From Aphanothece sp. CMT-3BRIN-NPC111 (GTDB lineage: Bacteria > Cyanobacteriota > Cyanobacteriia > Cyanobacteriales > JAHHGU01): a stretch of 64,000 nt of DNA. The position numbers and the translations under genes were made by a program. Below the pieces are notes generated by a model. That model was not told the origin of the DNA, searched no databases, and saw nothing but the letters and a program-made list of their open reading frames with translations. Position 1 is the stretch's first letter, and every line of letters starts with the position of its first letter. Of the stretch, positions 1-8,198 are shown in pieces. The DNA is taken from assembly GCA_019359765.1 (NCBI GenBank), contig JAHHGU010000022.1:1-64000 (forward strand), read 5' to 3'.

Positions 1-450
1 AGGTAACTAAGGTAGCCAAAGCTCAGCCAAAGGTAACTAAGGTAGCCAAAGCTCAGCCAAAGGTAACTAAGGTAGCCAAAGCTCAGCCAAAGGTAACTAA
101 GGTAGCCAAAGCTCAGCCAAAGGTAACCACAGTGGCTAAGGCAATACCAAAGGTAACTAAGGTAGCCAAAGCTCAGCCAAAGGTAACCACAGTGGCTAAG
201 GCAATACCAAAGGTAACTAAGGTAGCCAAGGCTCAGCCAAAGGTAACCACAGTGGCTAAGGCAATACCAAAGGTAACTAAGGTAGCCAAGGCTCAGCCAA
301 AGACAACCACTATCGCCAAGGCAAGACCAAAGACAACCACAGTCGCCAAGGCAAGACCAAAAACAACCACTATCGCCAAGGCAAAACCAAAGACAACCAC
401 AGTCGCCAAGGCGAAACCAAAGACAACCACAGTCGCCAAGGCAAGACCAC
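1..450 (+). repeat. 30-bp tandem repeat array (15 units), coding
   Basis: Fifteen consecutive 30-bp units run from the window edge to about 450. Units 1-4 are identical. Units 5-10 alternate between two variants, and units 11-15 are a third, more diverged class beginning AGACAACCAC. Each unit encodes one decapeptide of the type VTKVAKAQPK or TTTVAKARPK, and length 30 keeps the frame. There are no spacers between units, so this is not a CRISPR array. The identical units at the 5' side suggest recent expansion by slippage or unequal recombination. The array continues out of the window, so its total length is unknown. Confidence 0.95.
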
Positions 451-938
451 AAGTAAGCAGTACCCGTCGTCCTAGTTCGCTGCCAAGGACAACTACTGTT
501 GCTTATTTGGATTCGCCGCCTCAGGCAACTATTGCGGCTCGTCTTGGTTCGCAGCTTGGGGCAGTACCCAGCACTGCCGATCCAGGTTCGCTTCCTGCTT
601 TTCCTGTTCCCTCGTTTCAGCCGGAACCGCTGAAGCTACCAGAACCAGATTTGGCTCGTCGCGTCGAAGTAACAGGGGTTATTCAAGTAGGTGATGCCAT
701 TCACGCCATTGTGAAAGCACCGGATGAGACAACCAGTCGCCAAGTCCAGCCGGGAGAAATGTTATCCAATGGGCAGGTGCTAGTAAAGCGAATTGAGGTA
801 AATCAAGGCTTGTCGCCTGTTGTTGTTTTAGAGCAATACGGGGTTGAAGTTGACAAACGGGTTGGGGACAAACCACCAGCTACTACTACGGTGGGAGAAC
901 CAACACCGCAGCCAGTAAGCGCAAATATTACTCCTTAA
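3..938 (+). CDS. Basic decapeptide-repeat protein with PilP-like C-terminal domain (5' partial)
   Basis: The frame is open to the window edge, so the start lies outside; the GTG at 132 is in frame but inside the repeats. The visible part is 311 residues. About 150 are tandem lysine/threonine/proline decapeptides, strongly basic and probably extended. A proline-rich linker follows. The last ~80 residues (VTGVIQVGDAIHAIVKAPDE onward, ending near VVVLEQYGVEVDKRVG) look like the small beta domain of PilP/GspC-type pilus or secretion proteins, which senses or bridges inner and outer membrane parts. That assignment is by resemblance only. The small gene at 970 follows 31 bp later. Role inferred: a cell-envelope linker protein whose basic repeat may bind cell wall or polyanions. 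Confidence 0.75.
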   Translation, partial: VTKVAKAQPKVTKVAKAQPKVTKVAKAQPKVTKVAKAQPKVTTVAKAIPKVTKVAKAQPKVTTVAKAIPKVTKVAKAQPKVTTVAKAIPKVTKVAKAQPKTTTIAKARPKTTTVAKARPKTTTIAKAKPKTTTVAKAKPKTTTVAKARPQVSSTRRPSSLPRTTTVAYLDSPPQATIAARLGSQLGAVPSTADPGSLPAFPVPSFQPEPLKLPEPDLARRVEVTGVIQVGDAIHAIVKAPDETTSRQVQPGEMLSNGQVLVKRIEVNQGLSPVVVLEQYGVEVDKRVGDKPPATTTVGEPTPQPVSANITP

Positions 939-969
939 ATCTGAGGAGGTAGTTGTAGGAGTTGAAAGG

Positions 970-1266
970 GTGCAGAAGTCTGTCGAAGTAGATCAGCGAT
1001 CGCACATCCGCTGTCCTGGCTTGCCTTTAGCGGTGTATCGGGAGGTCGCCGCTCATTTGCGGCAAGTTGAGGGGGTGAAAGCTGGTTTGCTCCCCCAGGC
1101 GTCCCAGCAGTTTGATTACAACGAAAGCCAGGTTGGTGGCTTGTGGATTGAGTTTTCCCCAGGGGCTGACTCAGCAGGTCGAGCAATGGTCGAGCAAATC
1201 TTGGCGTACTATAGTAATCGCTATCGCCCTTGGGAAGATTTAAAAGTTTTGAGTTTTGAGTTTTGA
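970..1266 (+). CDS. Conserved small cyanobacterial protein of unknown function
   Basis: 98 residues from a GTG start. A purine-rich GAGGAGG lies further upstream (about 942-948) and GTAGGAG sits nearer the start. No signal peptide or membrane segment is visible. The sequence is compact and globular, with a hydrophobic core pattern (LPLAVYREVAAHL, VGGLWIEF) and an aromatic C-terminal half (ILAYYSNRY). It lies between the repeat protein and hisS on the same strand and could be co-transcribed with the former. I do not recognise a named family. A function cannot be assigned. Confidence 0.7.
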   Translation: MQKSVEVDQRSHIRCPGLPLAVYREVAAHLRQVEGVKAGLLPQASQQFDYNESQVGGLWIEFSPGADSAGRAMVEQILAYYSNRYRPWEDLKVLSFEF

Positions 1267-1296
1267 GTTAAAGTCTCCATACGTTAAAAGTTTTGA

Positions 1297-1329
1297 TTGT
1301 AGAGAAAAGAGTAATCTTTGTCTCTACAA
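1297..1329. repeat. Intergenic hairpin upstream of hisS
   Basis: TTGTAGAGA at 1297-1305 pairs with TCTCTACAA at 1321-1329, and an inner AAAG/CTTT pair extends the stem. It belongs to the GTAGAGA...TCTCTAC type of hairpin that recurs at 33782 and 36450. It could serve as a terminator for the upstream gene or be a small dispersed repeat; no long T-tract follows it. Confidence 0.6.
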
Positions 1330-1390
1330 CAGCGCGTTCAGGCAATAAAAACTAGGCAAACAGAAATATTGGGCTTCAATTGAAGAATTA

Positions 1391-2671
1391 ATGGGTACTA
1401 TTCAAGCTTTACGGGGAACGCGGGACATCCTACCTGAGGAAGTCGGGTATTGGCAACGGGTAGAATCAGCAGCGCGGCAGATTCTGGGCAGAGGAGCCTA
1501 TCGGGAAATTCGCACCCCCATATTTGAGCCGACAGAGTTATTTGAGCGGGGAATTGGCGAAGCCACAGATGTGGTGGGGAAGGAAATGTACACATTCAAG
1601 GACAAGGGCGATCGCTCAATTACCCTGCGTCCTGAAGGCACTGCTGGGGCGGTACGTTCTTATATTGAACACAGTATTTATAGTCAAGGCGGAATTCAGC
1701 GCCTTTGGTATACGGGGCCGATGTTTCGCTACGAACGTCCCCAAGCTGGACGACAGAGACAATTTCACCAACTAGGGGTGGAGGTGTTAGGTAGTGCTGA
1801 TGCACGCGCGGATGCAGAGGTAATTGCGATCGCAGCCAACATCCTCCAAACCTTGGGTTTAAAGAACCTGCGACTGAACATCAATTCAGTGGGGGATCTC
1901 GAAGACAGGCAGCGTTATCGCCAAGCACTGGTTGATTACTTGACCCCTTATAAAGATCAGCTAGATCCAGACTCACAGGAGCGCTTAAGCCGCAATCCCC
2001 TGCGGATTTTAGATAGTAAGGATGAACGCACGCAAGAAATTGCCAAAGATGCTCCTAGTATTTTGGACTACTTAGGCTCGAACTCCCAACGCCACTTTGA
2101 GCAGGTACAACAGCTATTGAGCGATTTGGGAATTGACTACGAGTTGAATCCTCGACTGGTGCGGGGGTTGGACTACTATACTCACACGGCTTTTGAAATT
2201 CAGTCGGATGATTTAGGGGCACAGGCAACAGTTTGTGGTGGCGGCCGCTACGATGGACTAGTGAAGGAACTAGGTGGGCCGGATACGCCTGCTGTAGGCT
2301 GGGCAATTGGTTTAGAACGGTTAATTTTATTACTGCAACAGCTGCAAGAGCAGCCGCAGTCAGCTTTGGATTTTTATGTAGTTTCAAAAGGCGATCGCGC
2401 TGAGGCTCAAGCTTTAGTGTTGGCTCAAAAATTGCGTCAGGCTGGATTTAGCGTGGACTTAGATTTAACTGGCAGTGGTTTTAAGAAACAATTTACACGC
2501 GCTGACAAAAGTGGAGCAGTTGCTTGCTTGATTTTGGGAGATGAGGAAGCAGAAAACCACACTGTTAAGTTGAAGTGGATGGCATCTAAAGAGCAAAATG
2601 CGATCGCGCAAGCTGAGTTACTAGAAAATACAGATGAGTTGCGCCGCCAGCTAGATAGTCAAAAGCCGTAA
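1391..2671 (+). CDS. hisS: Histidyl-tRNA synthetase
   Basis: Class II aminoacyl-tRNA synthetase that charges tRNA-His with histidine in the cytoplasm. The 426-residue length matches the bacterial enzyme. Class II motif 1 lies in the N-terminal third ([20 protein letters not shown]). Motif 2 is [20 protein letters not shown]. The histidine-binding loop [14 protein letters not shown] is intact, and motif 3 is [14 protein letters not shown]. The C-terminal anticodon-binding domain starts near residue 330 (DFYVVSKGD). The ATG start gives the canonical short N-terminus [15 protein letters not shown]. No adjacent translation gene suggests an operon; transcription probably ends before the convergent gene at 2688. 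Confidence 0.97.
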   Translation: MGTIQALRGTRDILPEEVGYWQRVESAARQILGRGAYREIRTPIFEPTELFERGIGEATDVVGKEMYTFKDKGDRSITLRPEGTAGAVRSYIEHSIYSQGGIQRLWYTGPMFRYERPQAGRQRQFHQLGVEVLGSADARADAEVIAIAANILQTLGLKNLRLNINSVGDLEDRQRYRQALVDYLTPYKDQLDPDSQERLSRNPLRILDSKDERTQEIAKDAPSILDYLGSNSQRHFEQVQQLLSDLGIDYELNPRLVRGLDYYTHTAFEIQSDDLGAQATVCGGGRYDGLVKELGGPDTPAVGWAIGLERLILLLQQLQEQPQSALDFYVVSKGDRAEAQALVLAQKLRQAGFSVDLDLTGSGFKKQFTRADKSGAVACLILGDEEAENHTVKLKWMASKEQNAIAQAELLENTDELRRQLDSQKP

Positions 2672-2687
2672 ATCATCATTACGGATT

Positions 2688-3398
2688 TCAATCTGGAATT
2701 GAAACAATAGATAACCATAAATGCTCTCCAGATACCTTGGCATTAACACGCACCCTGGCCAGTTTATTTTTTATACGCTGTAGGCTCTTAAATCTGTTGG
2801 CACCAGTATCTGCTAGCTTCAATAGCGTGTTTATCCTATCTTCACCAAAAATTCTAGCTCCGAATCTTTGTTTCAGTTTTTCACTGCCATACTTTAAAAT
2901 TAATTCTTCAACGGTCATGCCGTTAAAATTTGAAAGTTGTTCGTTAATACGTTTAATAACCTCTTCTTTGAGATAGGGAAGAACAAACTCATCAAAAATA
3001 TTTTTGTACCAAGTGTCAGTAGTGCTGAGATGAAGTTGAGAATGAGAAACACTTAACCTTCCCTGAACCACATCTACAGCAAGCTCTTCAACAAAGCTGC
3101 CAGCTATTGTCATCCAGGGTGTATATACCTCTCCTATGAGAGGAGCTTCACTTAGCAGCCTTCTAAACTGAACTTTCACGTCACCTGTTAGAGAAAAGCC
3201 GCCCTCTCGGAAGGAGAACCGGAGATTCTCTACATCTATCTTTTCTGATTCGGTGTTCCTAATCTGACCTTCATATTTTCCAATATAGGCATTTATAGGC
3301 TCAGCTAAATATGATTCAGCAATTCCAACTTCTATAATTCCATTATTGAAGGTAAAAGGCAGTTCAAAATTTGTTAAATCTAGTTGTGGTATTCTCAT
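2688..3398 (-). CDS. Uncharacterised protein, possibly lipid-binding (LmeA/DUF2993-like)
   Basis: 236 residues, no signal peptide or membrane span. The pattern is alternating hydrophobic beta strands (FSLTGDVKVQFRRLL, GRLSVSHSQLHLS) followed by amphipathic helices (EEVIKRINEQLSNFNG) and a basic C-terminal tail. Short strands with an amphipathic helix recall tubular lipid-binding folds such as DUF2993/LmeA, but no diagnostic motif supports this, so it is a weak guess. It lies convergent to hisS with a 16-bp gap and in the same orientation as the patatin/RdcB/dynamin operon, 153 bp downstream of the patatin gene, so it could be a distal fourth member. Confidence 0.6.
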   Translation of the reverse strand: MRIPQLDLTNFELPFTFNNGIIEVGIAESYLAEPINAYIGKYEGQIRNTESEKIDVENLRFSFREGGFSLTGDVKVQFRRLLSEAPLIGEVYTPWMTIAGSFVEELAVDVVQGRLSVSHSQLHLSTTDTWYKNIFDEFVLPYLKEEVIKRINEQLSNFNGMTVEELILKYGSEKLKQRFGARIFGEDRINTLLKLADTGANRFKSLQRIKNKLARVRVNAKVSGEHLWLSIVSIPD

Positions 3399-3551
3399 TT
3401 TTACTCTAAAAATATTTATTTTGCTCTAACTTAATTTCATGCTTTACAACTTTCCGGCATTAGGTACAATCTGTGGACTGACAAATTTGAGTTCGACGTA
3501 GGAAAAACTTATACCGTACCTCCTGACAAATACATCCATGATTAACTGCCA

Positions 3552-4568
3552 TTAAAGAGGTGGGTCATTGAGTAGTTGTAACGTTGAGTCAAGCAGTGAA
3601 TTGTGAGACTGACGCTGATCAGTAACAGCCTTAAATGTTTGTATGAGCGGCTCCAGGCAACGTCTAGCATCTTCGTAACCCCGTTGTTTTAGTTCGGCAA
3701 TGCGTTCACCACTAAAGTTGAGCAGACTATCAATTGACCCTAGAAGTGGCACATCGGAGCTGTTGATTACTTGCTCTGGTCTAATTTCAATAATGGTTTG
3801 GTTTGGAAAGTCGTGGCGGTTCCAAACTGAGCCGTTTTGTAGGTGAATCACAATAACATGAGTGCATCCACGCGCTGCCAGTGCCTTTAGGGGGACATTA
3901 TCTGCTAAAGCACCATCGACATAAAACCGCCCATTAATATTTCGGCTGGGAAATGCCAAAGGAATAGCTGCACTGGCAAGGAGCAAGTTGTAGAGGGTGG
4001 TATCATCTGCAAAGTCTTGGGCACAGAGCCAGTGTGCCTCAGTTCCAGTTCGAGCGCGAACAAAATCAAGTAACCAGTCGTAGCGCAAACCAGGGATTTT
4101 TAGGGAAGGAAAGACCGTTACCCATAACTCAATACCGCGTCGAAGTTCAGCTAGATCTATGGCTTCATGTAACAGCTGCTCGAGCGGGGCTGGGTCAAAT
4201 ATAGCAGTACGATCTTTGAGTAGCCCTTCCTCTACGAGAAAATCAAGCATCCACTCTCGCAGGGTTGGCACAAATGTTTGGGCAGCATAGCTAAGGGTAT
4301 GAAGCACAGCACCAGTATGAGGGCGTAGGATTGGTGCAGTACCCAGGTGTGTCCAGAGTTCATTGAGGCGACGAACGGCATAGGGGAAAGGCTGGTGGGA
4401 TGATAAGACGGCACCGTTGAGAGCGCCGATGCTGGTACCCGCAATTATCTGTGGTTCTAGCCCTAATTCAGCTAGATAGTTCAAAGCGCCTGCTTGATAG
4501 GCTCCTTTAGCACCGCCGCCAGTGAGTACGAGTCCAAATTGGGGATTGGCAGATTTTGCAGGCTTCAT
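3552..4568 (-). CDS. Patatin-like phospholipase
   Basis: Patatin-family lipid acyl hydrolase with a Ser-Asp dyad, expected to cleave acyl chains from membrane glycerolipids. The oxyanion loop GGGAKGAYQAG lies at residues 17-27. The nucleophile elbow GTSIG puts the serine at 46, and the catalytic aspartate is 218 in DGALADN. The length (338) is usual for the RssA/YlbK type. No signal peptide is present, so it is probably cytoplasmic or peripheral on the inner leaflet. Its ATG overlaps the end of the preceding gene by 4 bp (ATGA), indicating translational coupling to the RdcB-like protein, which in turn overlaps the dynamin gene. The context suggests lipid hydrolysis controlled by, or acting with, a membrane-remodelling GTPase. 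Confidence 0.92.
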   Translation of the reverse strand: MKPAKSANPQFGLVLTGGGAKGAYQAGALNYLAELGLEPQIIAGTSIGALNGAVLSSHQPFPYAVRRLNELWTHLGTAPILRPHTGAVLHTLSYAAQTFVPTLREWMLDFLVEEGLLKDRTAIFDPAPLEQLLHEAIDLAELRRGIELWVTVFPSLKIPGLRYDWLLDFVRARTGTEAHWLCAQDFADDTTLYNLLLASAAIPLAFPSRNINGRFYVDGALADNVPLKALAARGCTHVIVIHLQNGSVWNRHDFPNQTIIEIRPEQVINSSDVPLLGSIDSLLNFSGERIAELKQRGYEDARRCLEPLIQTFKAVTDQRQSHNSLLDSTLQLLNDPPL

Positions 4569-5617
4569 CTTCTCACCATCATGGCTAGACAGTCATTAGC
4601 TGTTTCCTCAACAACCGCTGTGACAAATTCCCGTGCGTCGGTAGTGCGGGATATAGTGTCAATTTGGGCGCGACAAAGCGCGATCGCACTTTGTCCTGGT
4701 TTATTTGGTCTGGCTGCTTCTGGTAAGGTTGCGAGTTCTAAAGTTGTACCGAGACTAAATAATATAGGTAGATTTTGAAGTCGCTGTTGTGGAATTGAGC
4801 GAATTTCTAATAAGGCTGCTGATAATTGGCGATCGCTATTTTCCATTTCTTGCCAGGTTCCGTCTAATAAGTCCGCCAACCCAAAGAAGCTTTTAGGCAT
4901 TTGTTTGCTGGCAGACAGTATTTTATTAACCAATAACGGGCGATATTTATTCGTGTCGCCCGTTTCTATTTCATAAATGGCGATAGAACTGCTAAATATT
5001 TCCCGTGCTAATAAAGCAACTTGCACAGCCCAAGGTAAATTTTTGTAGGTTTGTTCTGCTGCCCAAGCAGTTACAATTCTATCTAAATCTTCATTTGCAG
5101 CAACTCGCACTTCTAGTTTCCGCACTCGCGCCTCTAGTGCATCAATTCGAGTGCTAACTTCTTGATATAGAGCGGACACTATCTGGATTAGCTTAACCAG
5201 GGCGTTTTCTTGCTTTTGCAATCTTTCTTTGTGCTGACGAATGGCGTTACGCGCTTCTAGTAAAGATTGTTGGGTAACTTCCAGGGCAACTTGACTAATG
5301 CGAAGGTTATCGCTAAGTTCTAGTACCCATTGGTATAATGATTCTTGCCCTGCAAGTAGGTTGCCATCTAGGAGAAGTTGGCGTTGGCGATCGCTACCAT
5401 CTAGTGTATCTATCAGCTGCCCAAAGAATCCCCTACGCTTCCGATAGCGGATGATGTCTTTGCTGACTTGAATGCCGTTAACTAGATCAATCAGTGCTTT
5501 ATCACCAACCACGGGGATTCGGCGCTGTAACTCCTCAAGGCGGCGGGTAGACTGGCTGGGGATAGCTGATTTTTGCGCTAGCGCGTTGGGTTCTTGAAGA
5601 TAAGACATATTAGCCAT
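4565..5617 (-). CDS. RdcB/YjcZ-like partner of dynamin-like GTPase
   Basis: 350 residues, soluble and mostly helical. A central coiled coil spans about residues 105-175 (many E/K/Q/L heptads, e.g. LLEARNAIRQHKERLQKQEN). An aromatic C-terminal helical domain follows. The sequence style and the position directly after a large dynamin match E. coli YjcZ (RdcB), encoded beside the dynamin-like CrfC/YjdA (RdcA); that pair has been linked to control of a diguanylate cyclase. The family call is from memory and context, not a search. It is coupled at both ends: TAATG with the dynamin gene and ATGA with the patatin gene. It probably acts as an adaptor or oligomerisation partner of the GTPase. Confidence 0.65.
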   Translation of the reverse strand: MANMSYLQEPNALAQKSAIPSQSTRRLEELQRRIPVVGDKALIDLVNGIQVSKDIIRYRKRRGFFGQLIDTLDGSDRQRQLLLDGNLLAGQESLYQWVLELSDNLRISQVALEVTQQSLLEARNAIRQHKERLQKQENALVKLIQIVSALYQEVSTRIDALEARVRKLEVRVAANEDLDRIVTAWAAEQTYKNLPWAVQVALLAREIFSSSIAIYEIETGDTNKYRPLLVNKILSASKQMPKSFFGLADLLDGTWQEMENSDRQLSAALLEIRSIPQQRLQNLPILFSLGTTLELATLPEAARPNKPGQSAIALCRAQIDTISRTTDAREFVTAVVEETANDCLAMMVRR

Positions 5618-8049
5618 TACTTATCCACTATTAATAAGTGGTCTGTATATTCGATATAGGCATCTGCTTCCTTTATTTGTGCGGTTGCCTCTGGAACCAA
5701 AGCAGTCAGTTCCCCTACCAATTTTTCCTTCTCACCAAGAGACAGCTTTTGATCTGACTGTGCTTGCCTCAAACTGTCTCTGTAGTTGCGGAGATAACCA
5801 TCCATATCCTCAAAGAACACATCTACTCGCTGCTGAAAATCTTCATCTAGATACTTGGTTATTCCTCGTGCAACACTGTCGATGTTTGTTTCTATTGATT
5901 TGTTTATTTCAGAAATTAGCTCTTCCAGAGAAACAGTGTAGTAATCTTCTCTCTTATCCGGGTGTTTGTACGTTTCCTTGACTTCAACTGGAACCATCCA
6001 AAAAAAATGCGAAAACTTTCGCTTCTTCACTACTCGTTCTCCATAGCCCTGATCTACATAACGATACTCGCTTTTGACACGAGGTTTAACGGCTTCTGTC
6101 TCATCAGATTCCAATGTTGGTTGTGGCAATGACAAATTTATGTTGAAAGCTTCGTTTAGCCTAGTACGTGCCCGTTCAATGATTGGCTGCGTTTCTTTCT
6201 CCAAAAAAATCATCAATTCTTGACGAGCCTGTTCGATTTTTTTCTCTGTTTGTTCGCGAACCTTTGATAGTAAGCTGTCTGCTCTCTGTTTAGCGTAGGC
6301 AACTGCCTGATTAGCAAATTCTTCTGCCTCGACCATACTATTAAATTCAAACACCCCGGAAGTCTTAAACTTTAGTTGAGACTTTATCGTTCGCGATATT
6401 ACTTTAGGAAAAAATTCAAGACTGCCTAGATTTGTCAAAAAAAGTTCCCGCGCTTTTATGTCCCACTTTTTTAACCTATTTGCTCTTTCTTTTTCCTCTT
6501 TAATAAAATAATCTTCTATGTTTACTTTAGCTGCCTTTTGGAGAGTTTGAAGGATATCATTAAGATTCCGGTGTAGTTGGGTTTTGATTGTATCTACTTC
6601 CTTCAAACGACCCCGACACAATTCAAGGCGATGCAAATCAGTTTCGAGCGCCCCCACTTCACGTTGTAGTTTTTCTGCATCTTGAGCAATGGCATTGCTG
6701 CGGAGTTGCACATCATCGCGTAGCTCCTTGAGACGGTGACGGCTGAGAGTTAGTGCCGATCTCATGCACCGAGGTGCAGCACTTTCCATAAGCGTGGCGA
6801 TCGCCTTTTCTAGGAATGGAGCAAACCCTGACTTTTTCCAAATATACTCGGCTGTAGATTGTAATTCTTCTTTGCTGACATCCTGAAGTTTTTCTTCCCA
6901 CATAGCACCAAGTGCTTCTTGAGCCAGTGCCTCTGCCGTTTCCATTTCAGCAATATCAACATCGGGACATCGCTGTAGTTCCAGCATGAATTTAGCAGCA
7001 GAGAACGCGCGTATAGCTGAAACTTCAAACACCCGATCTGTATCGCCAGAGTTACCCAGCCCCAGGTCAGCAGCAACAAACTGCCGTACTTGCTCAGGTG
7101 TCATGTCACCCTTCCGGCGCTGGTCAACCTTGTTAACTAAGACATACAGGTTTTCTTTGCCTAGTAACTTAATAACCGGCTGAACTTGCTTTTTAACTTC
7201 TTCTGCTGCTTTGTTGTTTAGCTGGGTGAAGTCTAGAACAATCAATACTATTGAGCTTTTGCGAAGCTGTTCTGCCACCACAGCCGCCAGTCTAAGGTTT
7301 TCTCCCGCCTCGTTTGGCCCAGGCGTATCAACAATCACCAGGTTGCCCAGCAATTCAGTTTGGTCAGTTTTTTGCGATTCTCCTTTGGAGACGCTACGCG
7401 ATCGCCAAAAGGGTGTTTCAATGCACGGAACGTCCATTAGTTGACCTAGGGGATCTTTGGACGGTTCTAGCAGACTACACAGACGGATAATATCGTTTAG
7501 ACCAGTTAAGGTCTTAATAATCTCCTCGCGCCCAGAAGTCCTAGCATGGGTTGGAAACCCGACCGTATTTTGGATTTCTTGTAGCAAATCCACCAGATGC
7601 GGGTATTGAGCTATCTTCTCCTGCATTCGCTCAGTTCCTAATGCCTGATTCCGGCGCTGCAAAGCTATCAGTGTCTCTTGGAACACTGACAAGATTTCGG
7701 CACTCAGCGTCAGGGTTGGCTCTTTTAGCTCGGCATTAAACACAATCTCCGTAGGCAGTGTCGTCATTGCCGCGTTGCGGCTGGGCAGAATCTCCTGTCC
7801 AACAATCGCATTGATGATAGTGGATTTGCCAGCTTTCATCGGTGCAACAATAGCCATCATCAGCTTCAGGTTCTCTACGTTACGGACTGCCTCAACTACT
7901 TCTTGCTGAAAGCCTGCATACTTCTCGCCAGTAATATCAGAACTAAGTGCTGTACTAGCGCGACTCATCAAAGAGCTAATTTGCCCCAACAACTCGATAA
8001 CATCTGTTTGCAAGTCTTGAACGTTAGGCTTCAGTGACTGGTAATCCAT
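5617..8049 (-). CDS. Bacterial dynamin-like GTPase (CrfC/RdcA-like)
   Basis: Large GTPase of 810 residues. The P-loop APMKAGKST lies at residues 69-77, with G3 DTPGPNEAG near 240 and G4 VNKVDQRRKGD near 310. A long helical region with coiled-coil character follows (residues about 440-530 and 590-640), as in dynamin stalks. The C-terminal part has basic and aromatic patches (VKKRKFSHFFWM) that could form a membrane or partner surface. No true transmembrane helix is evident. Such proteins polymerise on membranes and remodel them, or link DNA and membranes (E. coli CrfC). It is the first gene of the coupled dynamin/RdcB/patatin operon; the next start codon overlaps its stop by one base. Confidence 0.92.
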   Translation of the reverse strand: MDYQSLKPNVQDLQTDVIELLGQISSLMSRASTALSSDITGEKYAGFQQEVVEAVRNVENLKLMMAIVAPMKAGKSTIINAIVGQEILPSRNAAMTTLPTEIVFNAELKEPTLTLSAEILSVFQETLIALQRRNQALGTERMQEKIAQYPHLVDLLQEIQNTVGFPTHARTSGREEIIKTLTGLNDIIRLCSLLEPSKDPLGQLMDVPCIETPFWRSRSVSKGESQKTDQTELLGNLVIVDTPGPNEAGENLRLAAVVAEQLRKSSIVLIVLDFTQLNNKAAEEVKKQVQPVIKLLGKENLYVLVNKVDQRRKGDMTPEQVRQFVAADLGLGNSGDTDRVFEVSAIRAFSAAKFMLELQRCPDVDIAEMETAEALAQEALGAMWEEKLQDVSKEELQSTAEYIWKKSGFAPFLEKAIATLMESAAPRCMRSALTLSRHRLKELRDDVQLRSNAIAQDAEKLQREVGALETDLHRLELCRGRLKEVDTIKTQLHRNLNDILQTLQKAAKVNIEDYFIKEEKERANRLKKWDIKARELFLTNLGSLEFFPKVISRTIKSQLKFKTSGVFEFNSMVEAEEFANQAVAYAKQRADSLLSKVREQTEKKIEQARQELMIFLEKETQPIIERARTRLNEAFNINLSLPQPTLESDETEAVKPRVKSEYRYVDQGYGERVVKKRKFSHFFWMVPVEVKETYKHPDKREDYYTVSLEELISEINKSIETNIDSVARGITKYLDEDFQQRVDVFFEDMDGYLRNYRDSLRQAQSDQKLSLGEKEKLVGELTALVPEATAQIKEADAYIEYTDHLLIVDK

Positions 8050-8198
8050 TTACTTTTATCAATTAGTTAACAAATTGAGCTTGCATGGAAACATTTACTC
8101 AGAGTTCCCCTAAATTCAGCTAAAGTTAGCAATTATCTTGCTAAAGCTCATCGTGGGTAGCTGGTACGCTCAGGGATACTCATAAATTATTGCTATTG

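Noticed and set aside
1..450. Possible CRISPR-like direct repeats at the left edge
   Set aside because: The 30-bp units are contiguous without spacers and keep an open reading frame that continues into a protein domain, so this is a coding tandem repeat.
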